Shown: positions 1 through 9,323, counted from the stretch's first letter. The stretch is DNA of 64,000 nt from an uncultured Planctomyces sp. (GCA_937904325.1 CALGTK010000268.1:62001-126000); one strand, 5' to 3'. Notes: a model not told the origin generated them from the letters alone. Translations and numbers: made by a program.

Positions 1-1199
1 TGCCGATCCTCGACGCTCCGGAGAAATTCAAGACCGAGGTTTCCATCGATGTCCTGAAACTTCTAGCCGACATGTACGAACTGGCCATGATCCTCCGCGG
101 ACGCCGCTTCGAAGACGGCTCGCTCGAGCTGCACCTTCCCGAAGTGAAAATCGAACTCGACAAAGACGGAGTGGTCTGCGGGGCTCATGAAACGTCTCAC
201 GACGAAAGTCACCAGATCATCGAAGAGTTCATGCTGGCAGCCAACACGGCCGTCGCCACGAAACTCATGGATGCCGACATTACATTCATCCGCCGAGTCC
301 ACGGCAGTCCTGACCCGATCAAACTCAAAGCGTTTTCCGAATTCGCCGACAGCCTTGGCCTGGAAGTCAGTCCGAATCCCAGCCGATTCGAACTTCAGAA
401 ACTTCTGTCAGAAGTCCGAGGCAAACCATTCGAGCAGGCTCTCAGCTTCGCGCTTCTCCGCAGCATGAAATCAGCTGAGTACACCGGTCTGGTCAACGGC
501 CACTTTGCCCTGGCCATCGAAAACTACTGCCACTTCACGAGTCCGATTCGGCGATATCCCGATCTCACCGTTCATCGACTCTTCGAAAAAGTCATCGAAG
601 GAAAAACGAAGAAGATCGGTCTGAGCCAGATCGAAACGATCAAACTCGGAGCCCACTGCTCGGGCATGGAACGTCGAGCGGCTCAGGCAGAACGTGAACT
701 CACCCGAGTCAAACTGTTGATGCTACTTGCGACGAAAACCGAGGAAACATTTCGGGCGGTAATCACCGGCGTCGAGAAGTTCGGCATCTTCTGCCGCTGC
801 GAGAAATACCCGGTGGATGGCTTTGTCCATGTCAGCAATCTGGCCCACGGCGAACGCCTCGACTACGACCGAGCGACGTACACGATGACTGCTCGACAAA
901 GCGGCCGAGCCTTCCGCATGGGAGACCGCGTCCAAGTACGCATCGCCCTGATCGATCCCGACGAACGAACACTTCATTGGGAACTGGTCGAAAGCGGAAA
1001 GCCAGGCAGCACCAGCACGAAAAAGAAGTCACAAAAGCGAAAATCTCGCAAGCCCAGTCCCGTCAAGAACACTTCAACAAAGACCCGCACCGGCCGAAAG
1101 AAGAAGAAGGCCGACGCTGCTCCAAAAGTTCGACACAAGAAGAAGTCAGCTCGTCGATCAAAACCAAAATCGAAGAGACAACCACGCGGCGAAACTTAA
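1..1199 (+). CDS. rnr: Ribonuclease R, C-terminal part (5' end outside window)
   Basis: 3'-to-5' exoribonuclease of the RNase II/R family, which degrades structured RNA in the cytoplasm. The frame is open from base 3, so the gene starts upstream; about 398 codons are present. The RNB catalytic domain is recognised by the HFTSPIRRYPDLTVHRLF signature near base 530-590. An S1 RNA-binding domain follows (roughly bases 750-980, with FGIFCRC and DGFVHVSNL). The protein ends in a Lys/Arg-rich tail of about 65 residues (KKKSQKRKSRK and similar), as in many RNase R proteins, where it helps bind structured RNA. The N-terminal cold-shock domains cannot be seen. Family assignment is firm; RNase R rather than RNase II is inferred from the S1-plus-basic-tail layout. 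Confidence 0.93.
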   Translation, partial: PILDAPEKFKTEVSIDVLKLLADMYELAMILRGRRFEDGSLELHLPEVKIELDKDGVVCGAHETSHDESHQIIEEFMLAANTAVATKLMDADITFIRRVHGSPDPIKLKAFSEFADSLGLEVSPNPSRFELQKLLSEVRGKPFEQALSFALLRSMKSAEYTGLVNGHFALAIENYCHFTSPIRRYPDLTVHRLFEKVIEGKTKKIGLSQIETIKLGAHCSGMERRAAQAERELTRVKLLMLLATKTEETFRAVITGVEKFGIFCRCEKYPVDGFVHVSNLAHGERLDYDRATYTMTARQSGRAFRMGDRVQVRIALIDPDERTLHWELVESGKPGSTSTKKKSQKRKSRKPSPVKNTSTKTRTGRKKKKADAAPKVRHKKKSARRSKPKSKRQPRGET

Positions 1200-1277
1200 T
1201 TTGAGTTTTTTATCCCGCGCAGCACAGGTTGCTCGCAACCTTTGTCTCGAAGCGACAAGAGAAAAGTCGAAGTTGGT

Positions 1278-2230
1278 TTAGCGAACAGCTTCGGCGACCG
1301 CGGTACAGGCCAATTTGCCGATGGCCGACCTGTCGTACGCTTCTTCTGCCAACTGGCTACCGCGTTCTGCGAATTCGGTTGCCAGTTCTGGAGCCTCAAT
1401 TGCTTCGAGCAGCCCTTCCGCAAACTGATCACGTTCGGTCACCCAAAGATGCTCACCATGCCGACAGTCGATTCCTTCGCAACCGACCACCGTGCTGACA
1501 ACTGGAAGTCCTGCGGCAAAAGCTTCAAGAATCTTCAATCGAGTACCGCCACCAGAATCCAGCGGCACCGCCAGCATCGATGCCTGTTCGAGATAGACTC
1601 CAACATCAGGCACGTTGGCATGTACTTCGACATGCGGCAGTTCCGTAAGAGCGCTGACCCCGGGGCCTGGATTCCGACCAACAATCTGAAATCGCACGTC
1701 GGGACGTTCTTTCACAATTCGAGGCATCACATCACGAGCCATGAACTCGGCAGCTTTTGCGTGCGGTTGCCAGGAGAGTACTCACAGATGGAGCAGCATT
1801 GGCGGTTCGTGATTTCGGCCGACGGTGTTATGCCTGAAGGCGGCGCAGTCCACTCCGTTTGGCACTAGACGAACCGCTCGGCCACCGAGTTTCTGCAGGT
1901 GGCCCTGTTCCATATCTGGGACGGTCGTGATGATATTCACGACGCCGCAACCTGCTTCTCCATATAGCCAAGCAGCCGAGCTTCGTTGTGCAGATACAGA
2001 TTGACCGGAAACTTTCTCTCAGAAGCAACTCGCTTGGCGAGTATCAAGTAGACCTTAGTGAAGGTCCGAAACGATTGGAACGTTCTTCGGAAAGAGTCCC
2101 CGAAAAGCCAACAGGCGAGATGGTCCAGGTAGAGAACATCGGGCGTCTTTTCGGAAAGCTGTTGCCGAATGGTCTGTCTCATGGACGACCTGATATGCCG
2201 GTTGAACATCACGTACGGCTCTTCGCGAAT
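1278..2230 (-). pseudogene. Decayed GT4-type glycosyltransferase, copy C
   Basis: Remnant of a nucleotide-sugar glycosyltransferase whose conserved pieces lie in the right order but in different frames. Reading the minus strand: near 2215-2150 EEPYVMF and DVLYLDHLA (N-terminal Rossmann domain), near 2010-1960 NLYLHNEARLLGYMEKQ, near 1935-1850 a VPNGVD motif, near 1770-1700 WQPHAKAAEFMARDV followed by PRIVKERPDVRFQIVGRNPG, and near 1570-1490 SGGGTRLKILEAFAAGLPVVST (donor-sugar site). At least two frameshifts and a stop after the VPNGVD segment separate these. The last 154 codons (1278-1742) remain open. Intact proteins of this type have about 380-420 residues and build exopolysaccharide or glycoconjugates. 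The loss of frame looks real, not a single sequencing slip, because neighbouring copies are also broken. Confidence 0.8.
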
Positions 2231-2285
2231 CTACGCCCGCGCGATGCGCCCAAACTCGGCGAACGGATTCCTCTGATGATGAAAT

Positions 2286-2720
2286 GCCGGCGCCCATAGC
2301 TTCAATCAACGAGAGCGGAATGCCCTCGCTGATGCTGCTCAGCAGAAATGCGTCTCCTGCCGTAAGTAGCAGTAGAATGTCGCTGCGTGCTCCCAGGAAG
2401 ACGACGTCACTCTCGACAGCTTGATCGACAACGAGTCGTTCCAGTTCAGCCCGTTCTTCACCGTCGTCAACAAGGATCAACTGCGTTGGTACATGCTCGT
2501 CTCGAAGGCGTTTCAACGTCCTGACGGTCGCCACGTGATCGTTTCAACGCGTTAAGCCTCGCCACCTGAACGATCGCAAACTCGCCATCGTCGATGCTAC
2601 CGTTACTTGCGATGATGTTGAACGGGCAACGACGGGCTGCGTTGCCACAGTAACGTGTGAATTCGTGCGGGCTGAGTAAGCCACAAACGTTAGCCTCGGG
2701 GCTTGAGTCTCGACCATTGA
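2286..2720 (-). pseudogene. Decayed GT4-type glycosyltransferase, copy B
   Basis: A second glycosyltransferase relic. On the minus strand one frame gives PEANVCGLLSP, then RCPFNIIASNGSIDDGEFAI and VQVARLNALK (about 2710-2545), the usual lead-in to the GT-B C-terminal domain. A one-base shift then moves reading to DHVATVRTLKRLRDEHVP, QLILVDDGEERAELE and SISEGIPLSLIEAMGAG (about 2540-2286), a typical donor-binding region. After that motif the family pattern is lost and the N-terminal part of copy C begins soon after, so the end of copy B appears deleted. The N-terminal domain is also missing or unrecognisable. Family is clear from motif order; inactivity is inferred from the shift and truncations. 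Confidence 0.78.
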
Positions 2721-2754
2721 TGTGGTTATGCCCGACGCTGCCACGTTCGACTCA

Positions 2755-3260
2755 GGACTTGTCGACCCGCGGTCTGACGTGTGGATTCCGGTGAGCAGTC
2801 CGTCGTAGACAGCCGCCACTTTCTGCATCCGGCATACAAAACTGTATTGTTCTTCGATCGTGCGAAGGCCAACGGAAAGGATCTGATTCCGCAAAACTTC
2901 GTTTAAAAGCAGTCACGACAGGGCAAGCGTAAGTGGTGCTGCATCGCCGGGTTGAATCAGCAGTCCGTTCAGTTCGTCGATGGTGACACTCGGCACGGTT
3001 CCAACAGCGGTCGCCACAACTGAACTTCCACACGCCATCGCTTCCAGTAGTGAATTTGAAAAACCTTAAGAAATGCTGCTGATCGCAAAAACGTCGGCGG
3101 TCGCGTAAACACAACGTGGATAAGAAACGTGCCCGACCAGTCAGATCGAGTTTTCACAGCCGAGGTTTCCGATCTGCGCCTGCAGCGAGTCTCGTTCAAG
3201 GCCGCCGCCAGTTCCGGTCACAACTCGAGCGTGCAGGACAACAGAACGGTTCGATGAATT
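2755..3260 (-). pseudogene. Decayed GT4-type glycosyltransferase, copy A
   Basis: A third glycosyltransferase relic. Near 3242-3200 the minus strand reads VVLHARVVTGTGGG, the N-terminal glycine-rich start typical of these enzymes. Near 3060-2945 another frame reads SNSLLEAMACGSSVVATAVG and then DELNGLLIQPGDAA, the C-terminal donor-binding loop. It runs into an in-frame TGA close to 2916, after which the same frame resumes as LLLNEVLRNQ, RTIEEQYSF and KVAAVYDGLL, the usual C-terminal helix. Only about 150 bases separate the N-terminal motif from the donor-binding loop, against several hundred in an intact gene, so there is a large internal deletion as well as the stop and frame changes. Confidence 0.75.
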
Positions 3261-3597
3261 TACTTCGGATAACCTGGAGTTGCGGTAACCGGGTTCGCGC
3301 GGAATGAAACGGCCGTACGAGCGGTTCGGATTTACAGGTACGAATACGAAGTTGCAGGAAGCGTCCGCTCGACTCACACGCCTTTGGTTCAGGTCACGCG
3401 GTAAGGTAGGCAAGTGGGATCCCGCAGCGACGATCGTCGACGTCAATCGCTCAGTTCGCTGGTGCAGACTGGTTTGACTTGTCAGGAGAAGCGGTGACTG
3501 CAAGTCAGGTTTTTCCTGAAGGGTTCCAGAACGGCCTTTGATTCAAAATCTGTTGTCCAGGTCACCCTTGTACCAACTTCATCAAGCAGAACCTGAT
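3261..3597. other. Non-coding or decayed DNA upstream of the glycosyltransferase relics
   Basis: No intact gene. On the minus strand a short open stretch near 3595-3490 (reading VLLDEVGTRVTWTTDF and onward) ends at a stop, and a different frame continues to about 3260 without recognisable motifs. This is probably more decayed coding sequence from the same lost locus, but the family could not be identified. Confidence 0.4.
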
Positions 3598-4593
3598 CTA
3601 CTGCCCACTGAAATTTCCAGACTGCAGTTGGACTCGGAGTTGAGCTCGTTCAGCAGGGGTGAGCGAGTTTTCATACTGCTCAAGCTGCGTCGCATTCATC
3701 GTGGCTGGATTTAGACCCGTTGGATGTACAGGAGCAATGGATGCGGCAGCCGATCCAGACGTTGGAATAATGCTGGGGGCCGATGGTGGAACGTCGCCGG
3801 CTGTTGGAGCTTGTGCTGCAGCGGGCAAGGCGGATGACGGAGTCGGTGATTGCGGTCGTGCAGCGGCGACAGGCGCAGAGCTCTGTCGAGTGGGAGCGAA
3901 GGCCAACAATCCTTTTGCCTCGTGTTCCTGACGCACGGTGTCGAGCCAGTGCTGGGCAGGAGCGAGTGTTGGCTTTTTGAGGACTGCCTGAAGGAATCGT
4001 TGTTCGGCTTCAGCAGTGTGCCCCTGCTCGTAGAGTATGAGACCGATATTGTAGTCGGCTTCTGCGTTGCCAACCGCTTGAACGAATTGAGGTTCGGCGG
4101 CGATGATGTTGCCTCCTCGAGCCAGTGCAATTCCCAACTTGTGCCGCAGACGTTTGTTGCCAGGAGTGACGGCCAACCCTCGCTGCAGTTGAGCCGCGGC
4201 CTCGGTATATCGATTCTGAGTAAGATAGAACTGTCCCAATGCTTCATTTGTCAGCGGGCTCTTCGGTGCGACTTCCACGGCTTCTATAAAGCGACGTTCG
4301 GCTTCGGCATGACGTCCGGCAAGAAGATCGAGGCGTGCGAGTCCAAGAATGGCTTCTTCGGTTTGCTGATTCTGACGCAGCGCTGTTTCGTAGCTCTCGC
4401 GGGCGGTCGCGTAGTCGCCGGTTTGCTCGCTAAGTTTTGCGTAGGCGAGGTGAAGCCGTTCCGGATCCTTCAGATCCGCTTGCGGATCATTCGAGAATGT
4501 TTGCCAGAGCGAGCGGTTTCCAGTTGACTGGCAGCCGACGCTGATAAACAGGCAAACAATTGTCGCCGCGCGAAAAAGTTTCTTCGCTGGCAT
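3598..4593 (-). CDS. TPR-repeat lipoprotein
   Basis: Predicted outer-surface or periplasmic lipoprotein of 331 residues. The start at 4593 was chosen over an upstream ATG at 4620 because an AGGAGG box lies about 7 bases before it and because it gives a clean signal peptide (MPAKKLF, hydrophobic stretch, then SVGC as lipobox). About five TPR units occupy roughly residues 45-220, with the typical alternation A.Y..G.Y..A...Y..AL and the motif EAILGLARLDLLAGRHAEAE. A Pro/Ala/Ser-rich linker of about 80 residues and a short helical tail (LTPAERAQLRVQLQSG) follow. TPRs mediate protein contacts; the partner is unknown. The AAA+ ATPase gene downstream in coordinates starts 134 bases away on the same strand, so cotranscription is possible. 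Confidence 0.85.
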   Translation of the reverse strand: MPAKKLFRAATIVCLFISVGCQSTGNRSLWQTFSNDPQADLKDPERLHLAYAKLSEQTGDYATARESYETALRQNQQTEEAILGLARLDLLAGRHAEAERRFIEAVEVAPKSPLTNEALGQFYLTQNRYTEAAAQLQRGLAVTPGNKRLRHKLGIALARGGNIIAAEPQFVQAVGNAEADYNIGLILYEQGHTAEAEQRFLQAVLKKPTLAPAQHWLDTVRQEHEAKGLLAFAPTRQSSAPVAAARPQSPTPSSALPAAAQAPTAGDVPPSAPSIIPTSGSAAASIAPVHPTGLNPATMNATQLEQYENSLTPAERAQLRVQLQSGNFSGQ

Positions 4594-4727
4594 CCCACAC
4601 CTCCTTGTGCAGTACCCCACGTAATGATTGATCGACCCGACGATCAGCCAGATCGGGGCAGAACGGCTGACGCTTTTGAACTACGTCTGCTCTGTCTGCA
4701 TGCCAGAAAGGCTGCACGCCGGAGGGG

Positions 4728-6548
4728 TCAAACTTTCGCGAAGAATCGCTGAGCCGCTTCGTCCACCAGCTCTTGAGTCAAAACAAGACGCTGGTTCCTG
4801 AATCGACAGATCGACTGAATAATCTCCAGCAAATCCCTGGGATCGCTCGATCTTGGCAGTTGTCCGTGATCGTAATATTTACTGTAAAGGTACTCGACGG
4901 CCCGCGGTTCGAAGGCAATTTTCCGCTGGTTACAACAAAGATTAAAGATTTCAGTGTAGAGCTCCCGCGCCGGCGTCCCGATCTTGATTTTATGCCGGAT
5001 TCGCCGCAGGAACGCGTCGTCGGCCAGGTCGGCCGGATCCAGGTTTGTCGAGAAGATGATTAACTGCTCAAACGGAACCGGGAACTTCTTGCCAGTCGCC
5101 AGCGTGACGTAGTCGATGCGTTCTTCCAACGGGAGAATCCATCGATTCAAGAGGTCTCTTGGCTTGGCAATCTGACGTCCAAAGTCGTCGATCATGAAAA
5201 CGCCGCCGTTTGCTTTGACCTGAAGCGGCGCAACGTAGAAGTTGCTGGCTTGGTTGAAGCGAAGGTCGAGCATGTCGAGCGTCAATTCGCCGCCGGTCAC
5301 AACGACGGGACGACGAACACGCCGCCATCTCATGTCCGGATGGTTTTCGTGCAGCAGATTGTTGATGTCGTGATGCGTCTGCGCGTTCTTGGTGTCACCC
5401 AGCAAAGCCGAAACTTCTCCATCATCCGTCGTGTGATGAAGGCTTGGATCGAAAATCGTGATGATGCTGTTTTCGCTCTGGATTGCGTACGGAACGTAGA
5501 TCTCACCGCCGTGCAGGTTGAGAAACTTTCCGAGCCCTTTGGCAATCTGTGACTTACCGTTTCCCGGAGGACCGTATAGAAAGATTGACTTGCCACTGCA
5601 GACGGCTGGGCCGAGTTCGGCCAGAAGGTGCGGCTCGATGATCAGCGACTCGAACGCTTCGAGCAGCGGTTCCGAAGTGCAGTTGATGCCGCTGACGGCT
5701 TGCCGGCGACACTGCTCAACATACTGTTCCAGCGGCACCGGTGCCGGGCCAACGTAACGGCAGTAATCAAATGCTTCCTTCGCGCGGGTCCTGCCAATTT
5801 CTGTCAAATTGAAACGATACGAAACTCTGCCAATGACTTCTCCGGAAGTGACCTCGATGCAGCGGTCGTCTTTCAGAAACCGCAGACATTCATCGATTAC
5901 GTTAAATGGCAAGCGAGCGTTTCGAGCAACCTCGACACCGAGCAACGTTCCTTGAAGATAGAATTGCTTAAGAATCAGATCGCAAACCTGATTAACGCTG
6001 AGCCCGCTTTCCTGAAGGGTGCGCGGGCTCTGCGGCGGCGGTGCCTGAACCTGCTGCAACATCTTCTGTCGATGCTCTGCTGCTCGCGATTGTCGAGGAG
6101 CTGGCGCGACGCCGAAAAGCTCGGCGTAAAGCTCAGCCTGCCGTGAGAACCCGCGAGTCGGTGACCCGGCGGTGGCTGCATTCTGCGCTGCTGAACCATT
6201 ACCGGAACTTGCTCCGAGGCCTGCACCTGGCCGGCTTCCTGGAGGCACAGGAGTCGTCCCGAATGGTGACGATGTTGAGTGAGATTGGGGTGGTGTTGCC
6301 GTAGCCGAAGTCGCGATACCTGCAACGGCATCGCTCTCGCTCTGTCCAGACAGTCCCGCGAAGAAGGTGCTCGCAGAGCCATTTGCACCTGCTGCCTCGG
6401 GGCCGGTGGATGACTGGCTCGCCGATGCCTGGGCCTCAGCTGGCAAGGGAGGAGGCAGGTGAGCCCCAGCAGCTGAATCCTGTGCGGAATGCTCACCTGC
6501 AGCAGATGGATTTCCGCCTTTTGGATGATCCTGGTTACTGCCGATCAA
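4728..6548 (-). CDS. AAA+ ATPase with disordered N-terminus and winged-helix-like region
   Basis: A 606-residue ATPase of unknown substrate. Residues 1-180 are low-complexity (Ala, Ser, Pro, Gln, Gly). Residues about 183-265 look like a winged helix (LSVNQVCDLILKQFYLQG, then LPFNVIDECLRFLKDD and VSYRFNLTEIGR). The AAA+ core follows: Walker A GPPGNGKS at 326-333, Walker B VFMIDDFGRQ near 450-459, sensor-1 IIFSTNLDP near 497-505, and arginines RRIRHK near 515 as candidate Arg finger. It differs from MoxR by the long N-terminus and the WH segment. The start codon is TTG at 6548 with GGGAG about 9 bases upstream. The TPR lipoprotein follows it on the same strand; no catalytic partner gene is seen. 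Confidence 0.85.
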   Translation of the reverse strand: MIGSNQDHPKGGNPSAAGEHSAQDSAAGAHLPPPLPAEAQASASQSSTGPEAAGANGSASTFFAGLSGQSESDAVAGIATSATATPPQSHSTSSPFGTTPVPPGSRPGAGLGASSGNGSAAQNAATAGSPTRGFSRQAELYAELFGVAPAPRQSRAAEHRQKMLQQVQAPPPQSPRTLQESGLSVNQVCDLILKQFYLQGTLLGVEVARNARLPFNVIDECLRFLKDDRCIEVTSGEVIGRVSYRFNLTEIGRTRAKEAFDYCRYVGPAPVPLEQYVEQCRRQAVSGINCTSEPLLEAFESLIIEPHLLAELGPAVCSGKSIFLYGPPGNGKSQIAKGLGKFLNLHGGEIYVPYAIQSENSIITIFDPSLHHTTDDGEVSALLGDTKNAQTHHDINNLLHENHPDMRWRRVRRPVVVTGGELTLDMLDLRFNQASNFYVAPLQVKANGGVFMIDDFGRQIAKPRDLLNRWILPLEERIDYVTLATGKKFPVPFEQLIIFSTNLDPADLADDAFLRRIRHKIKIGTPARELYTEIFNLCCNQRKIAFEPRAVEYLYSKYYDHGQLPRSSDPRDLLEIIQSICRFRNQRLVLTQELVDEAAQRFFAKV

Positions 6549-6614
6549 GGCACAACTCCCTACGCGTCTATTGCGTGGCCCGCTATGAAGATGAATCGAA
6601 GAACGCTTTTTTAA

Positions 6615-6646
6615 GACCGAAGCTGCCGTAGTAAGCAGTTTCGGTC
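6615..6646 (-). terminator. Stem-loop between the secreted hypothetical gene and the ATPase gene
   Basis: GACCGAAGCTGC at 6615-6626 pairs with GCAGTTTCGGTC at 6635-6646: a 12-bp stem with one G-U pair and an 8-base loop. It lies after the stop of the gene at 6674-7393 and before the TTG start at 6548. No T-run follows it on the minus strand, so it may be a factor-dependent terminator, an RNA-stabilising hairpin or an attenuator. A smaller hairpin AAGCCAA/TTGGCTT (6659-6675) overlaps the stop codon. Confidence 0.45.
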
Positions 6647-6673
6647 AGCCGAACTTCCAAGCCAATTGTTGGC

Positions 6674-7393
6674 TTAAGGCGTCACCCCACCGCCGCCACC
6701 ACTACTTAATGCGGGACTGATGCGTGGTACCGGCTGAGAACTCATGTCGCTTCGTTGAATGCCGTCAATTTCCAAGGCACTGCGACCAATCGGTGCTGTA
6801 ACGCGAGGAATGACCGGCGGCAGATTCTCAAGGCCAACCAGTTCCTCGGTAATTCCCCGAACGCTGGTCATGCGTAGCTCCGTCGCCTGACTCGCATCGG
6901 CCGTCTGGACATACAGAATCCGGCGTTTGGCGGGAGCAGCTCGCAGGATCCACTTCAGATGAAGCGTCCCGGAACGGTTCAACAACTGAGTACCTTTGTC
7001 GAAATGGTATTCGTAGAGCGTCGTCTGATTCACCCAGCCAGCATCTTCTTGAGTCGAAACGAACTCTCGAACCGACGCTCGGTCCTGGCAGACATACGGG
7101 TGGGGCCAATAGTGAGCCGTGTGAAACCGGTGTGAAGGAATCATCGACAACCCTTCCGGCCGCGGGTATGGAGGCCATATCTTGCCTTTCACATACCGCT
7201 GTCGGGACCCCACTGGATCGAGCGCTCGACGAGCGTACCAGTCAGCTCGGACGTCATCCCGCTCCTGTTTCCAAGCGTAGTAACGGCTTGTTTCAAGCCA
7301 TGGCCATGGGATCATCGGCTCCGCAAATACAGCCGTTGGACTCGCCAGAAGGACCAGAATAAGGAGCTTCTTCGCCATAGTTCGATTAACCAT
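6674..7393 (-). CDS. Secreted hypothetical protein
   Basis: A 239-residue protein of unrecognised family. A signal peptide is visible (MAKKLLILVLLASPTAVFA, probably cleaved after VFA), followed by an aromatic-rich region (MIPWPWLETSRYYAWKQER) and a middle part rich in Tyr, His and Arg. The C-terminus is Ser/Gly-rich and ends GGGGGVTP. The start at 7393 has GGGGGAG only 3-4 bases away, and a second ATG five codons later sits a little far from it, so the exact start is uncertain. It is probably periplasmic. The ATPase gene lies 125 bases downstream behind a stem-loop. Confidence 0.7.
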   Translation of the reverse strand: MVNRTMAKKLLILVLLASPTAVFAEPMIPWPWLETSRYYAWKQERDDVRADWYARRALDPVGSRQRYVKGKIWPPYPRPEGLSMIPSHRFHTAHYWPHPYVCQDRASVREFVSTQEDAGWVNQTTLYEYHFDKGTQLLNRSGTLHLKWILRAAPAKRRILYVQTADASQATELRMTSVRGITEELVGLENLPPVIPRVTAPIGRSALEIDGIQRSDMSSQPVPRISPALSSGGGGGVTP

Positions 7394-7907
7394 TTCTCCC
7401 CCAATCGGTGACTCGACCGGCGTAGCGAATCCATCGTACGCATCGCATTTCCGGTCAGCCGTTGTCCGTGCTCATTCGGGACATTCGGCCACAAGGGTAA
7501 GCCCAGATTCAAAGTGAACGAAGCAGTGGACCGACAGTGACCTGAGTGATTATCGGCTGCTTTTTGACGCGGTCATGACGGGAAAACTAATTCCGTCAAA
7601 GCCAACTGCAACTCCATCTGCAAAGATGTGTGAGGGTTTAACGATTGCGCAAAGTTGCCGGTCCCTGGTCAGCAAGCTCGGCAAATATCGTCTGTGGGTT
7701 CCTCAATTCACCAGCGTTGGTGAGTCCAAATACCGGCTTCTGGTCAATGCCGTTAAGTCTAATTTGAAGGGCTTATCGGGTTGCCGTATGGGAACAGGCT
7801 GTACAAAATGAAGGAGAAGCGGGCTTGCTTCCTCGCCAACTTTGGTGAGGCATTTGACTCTCGACGGATACCGTCGTTCTTTGCCTTATTTATTCGGAGA
7901 ATTCAAA
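7394..7907. other. Divergent intergenic region, no gene recognised
   Basis: Separates the minus-strand secreted protein gene from the plus-strand LRR lipoprotein gene, so it should carry both promoters. A 78-codon open frame at 7575-7811 on the plus strand has no clear ribosome binding site or family pattern and was not called. Confidence 0.5.
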
Positions 7908-9149
7908 ATGCGCTCCAAGAGCAAGCCATGGCTGTCACTACCTGACCAGCCTGCACCTCGGGTTTTGATCGCGACACTCGCAATTGTTGGCTTTACGATC
8001 GCAGGCTGCGACAAAGTTGAAGGCTTAGTTGAAGACGGAAAGAGCTTCGTAAATGGTCAAGAGCCGCCGGTCACTGAAACAGCTCCCATCACCGCAGCAC
8101 AACCAACGGTCACCGTTCCTGAACCGGTCGTTCCAGCAGGCCCCACGCCAGAGCAGATTGTTGAGCGATTCAGATCACTACGCTCGGATCAAATCACTGA
8201 TGGCATTCTGGCTCAGCTGGCCGGATCACCTCAAGCAGCAGCAGCGATCACCGAAATCGACATGAGCGGCGCAAAGGTTTCTGCGAATGGCCTGGGGGCA
8301 CTCAGCACATTGCCGAATCTCGAGTCGCTCAACATTAGTAATTCCCGAGTAGGATCAGATTCACTCGTTGCGATCGGAAAATCGCAGTCACTTAACACCA
8401 TCAATCTTGCCAACTCAGATGCCAATGATCGTGTCGTAAGCGAACTTTCTCAAATTCCGCATCTTCAGTCGCTGGATCTTTCGGGTACCCTGGTCACAGG
8501 CGGTTCCGCCACCGGTTTTGGCTCCATGCCAGAACTCATTGAACTGTCACTCTCTGGAACTAGTGCCGACGACCAGGTAACAGCAGTTCTTGCGACTCTG
8601 CCAATCCGTAATCTGGATCTATCTAAGTCAAGAATTACAAATGCATCGCTCCCACTGATTCTCAGAATTTCGACACTCGAAAAGCTGAACGTCTCTTTCT
8701 GTGGGCTGAGCGGGAACGGCTTTAAAGGCTTCGGCAGATCCGATATCAAGGAACTTAACGTTGGGGCAACGCCGTTTGGCATCGAAGGATTTAAAGCGAT
8801 CAAGGGCATGAAATCACTTGAGAGGCTTAACGTTTACCAAACAGGTCTTGTTCAACATCAATCCTGCAACGTGTTCAGAACGTTTCCAAATCTCAAAACT
8901 ATGAATGCTGGCAAAAACGGAATCGGTGATCCTGGCATGAGCGTATTCTTTAAGGGCCATAAGACACTGGAGAAACTCGAACTTCACGACAACCAAGGAA
9001 TCACTGATAACGGACTTGCCGCCTTGGTTGGTGTAAAGACTTTGAAGATGCTGAATGTCGCTGGCACGTCTTGTGGCGCTGCTGGCGGTCGAGCACTGAA
9101 GGCGAAATTACCAGAATGTACGATTCATACATCGGACGGAGTTTTCTGA
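7908..9149 (+). CDS. Leucine-rich-repeat lipoprotein
   Basis: A 413-residue lipoprotein. The start at 7908 is favoured over an upstream in-frame GTG/ATG because CGGAGA lies about 7 bases ahead and it gives a lipoprotein signal ending TIAGC. After a Pro/Thr/Val-rich linker to about residue 85, repeats of about 23-25 residues run to the end (LESLNISNSRVGSDSL, LQSLDLSGTLVTGGS, LEKLNVSFCGLSGNGF, LEKLELHDNQGITDNGL), the pattern of GALA-like or ribonuclease-inhibitor-like LRRs common in planctomycetes. LRRs bind proteins; the ligand is unknown. It is a single gene, followed by a strong terminator. Confidence 0.88.
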   Translation: MRSKSKPWLSLPDQPAPRVLIATLAIVGFTIAGCDKVEGLVEDGKSFVNGQEPPVTETAPITAAQPTVTVPEPVVPAGPTPEQIVERFRSLRSDQITDGILAQLAGSPQAAAAITEIDMSGAKVSANGLGALSTLPNLESLNISNSRVGSDSLVAIGKSQSLNTINLANSDANDRVVSELSQIPHLQSLDLSGTLVTGGSATGFGSMPELIELSLSGTSADDQVTAVLATLPIRNLDLSKSRITNASLPLILRISTLEKLNVSFCGLSGNGFKGFGRSDIKELNVGATPFGIEGFKAIKGMKSLERLNVYQTGLVQHQSCNVFRTFPNLKTMNAGKNGIGDPGMSVFFKGHKTLEKLELHDNQGITDNGLAALVGVKTLKMLNVAGTSCGAAGGRALKAKLPECTIHTSDGVF

Positions 9150-9192
9150 AATTCGCAGTGGGCTTGACGAAACACAACAACTGAGAACAAAT

Positions 9193-9230
9193 GGGCAGTG
9201 AGTCGGTGAGCGACCTGCTGTCCGTTTTTT
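9193..9230 (+). terminator. Rho-independent terminator after the LRR lipoprotein gene
   Basis: GGGCAG at 9193-9198 pairs with CTGTCC at 9218-9223 (one G-U), and an inner stem GTCG/CGAC at 9202-9205 and 9211-9214 closes a GTGAG loop; six T residues follow at 9225-9230. It lies 44 bases after the stop codon. Confidence 0.75.
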
Positions 9231-9323
9231 CTTTTCGGCTACGTAGACCGCACTTGTTCGAGCTAGTTACCGACATCGGCAACTACAAGTTCATCGTCGG
9301 TGACTCGGTCGACTGTTAAATAA

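Noticed and set aside
1242-1868. 208-codon plus-strand frame
   Set aside because: Antisense to the glycosyltransferase relic, which shows real motifs on the minus strand.
3850-4527. 225-codon plus-strand frame
   Set aside because: Antisense to the TPR lipoprotein gene; composition is a shadow of TPR codons.
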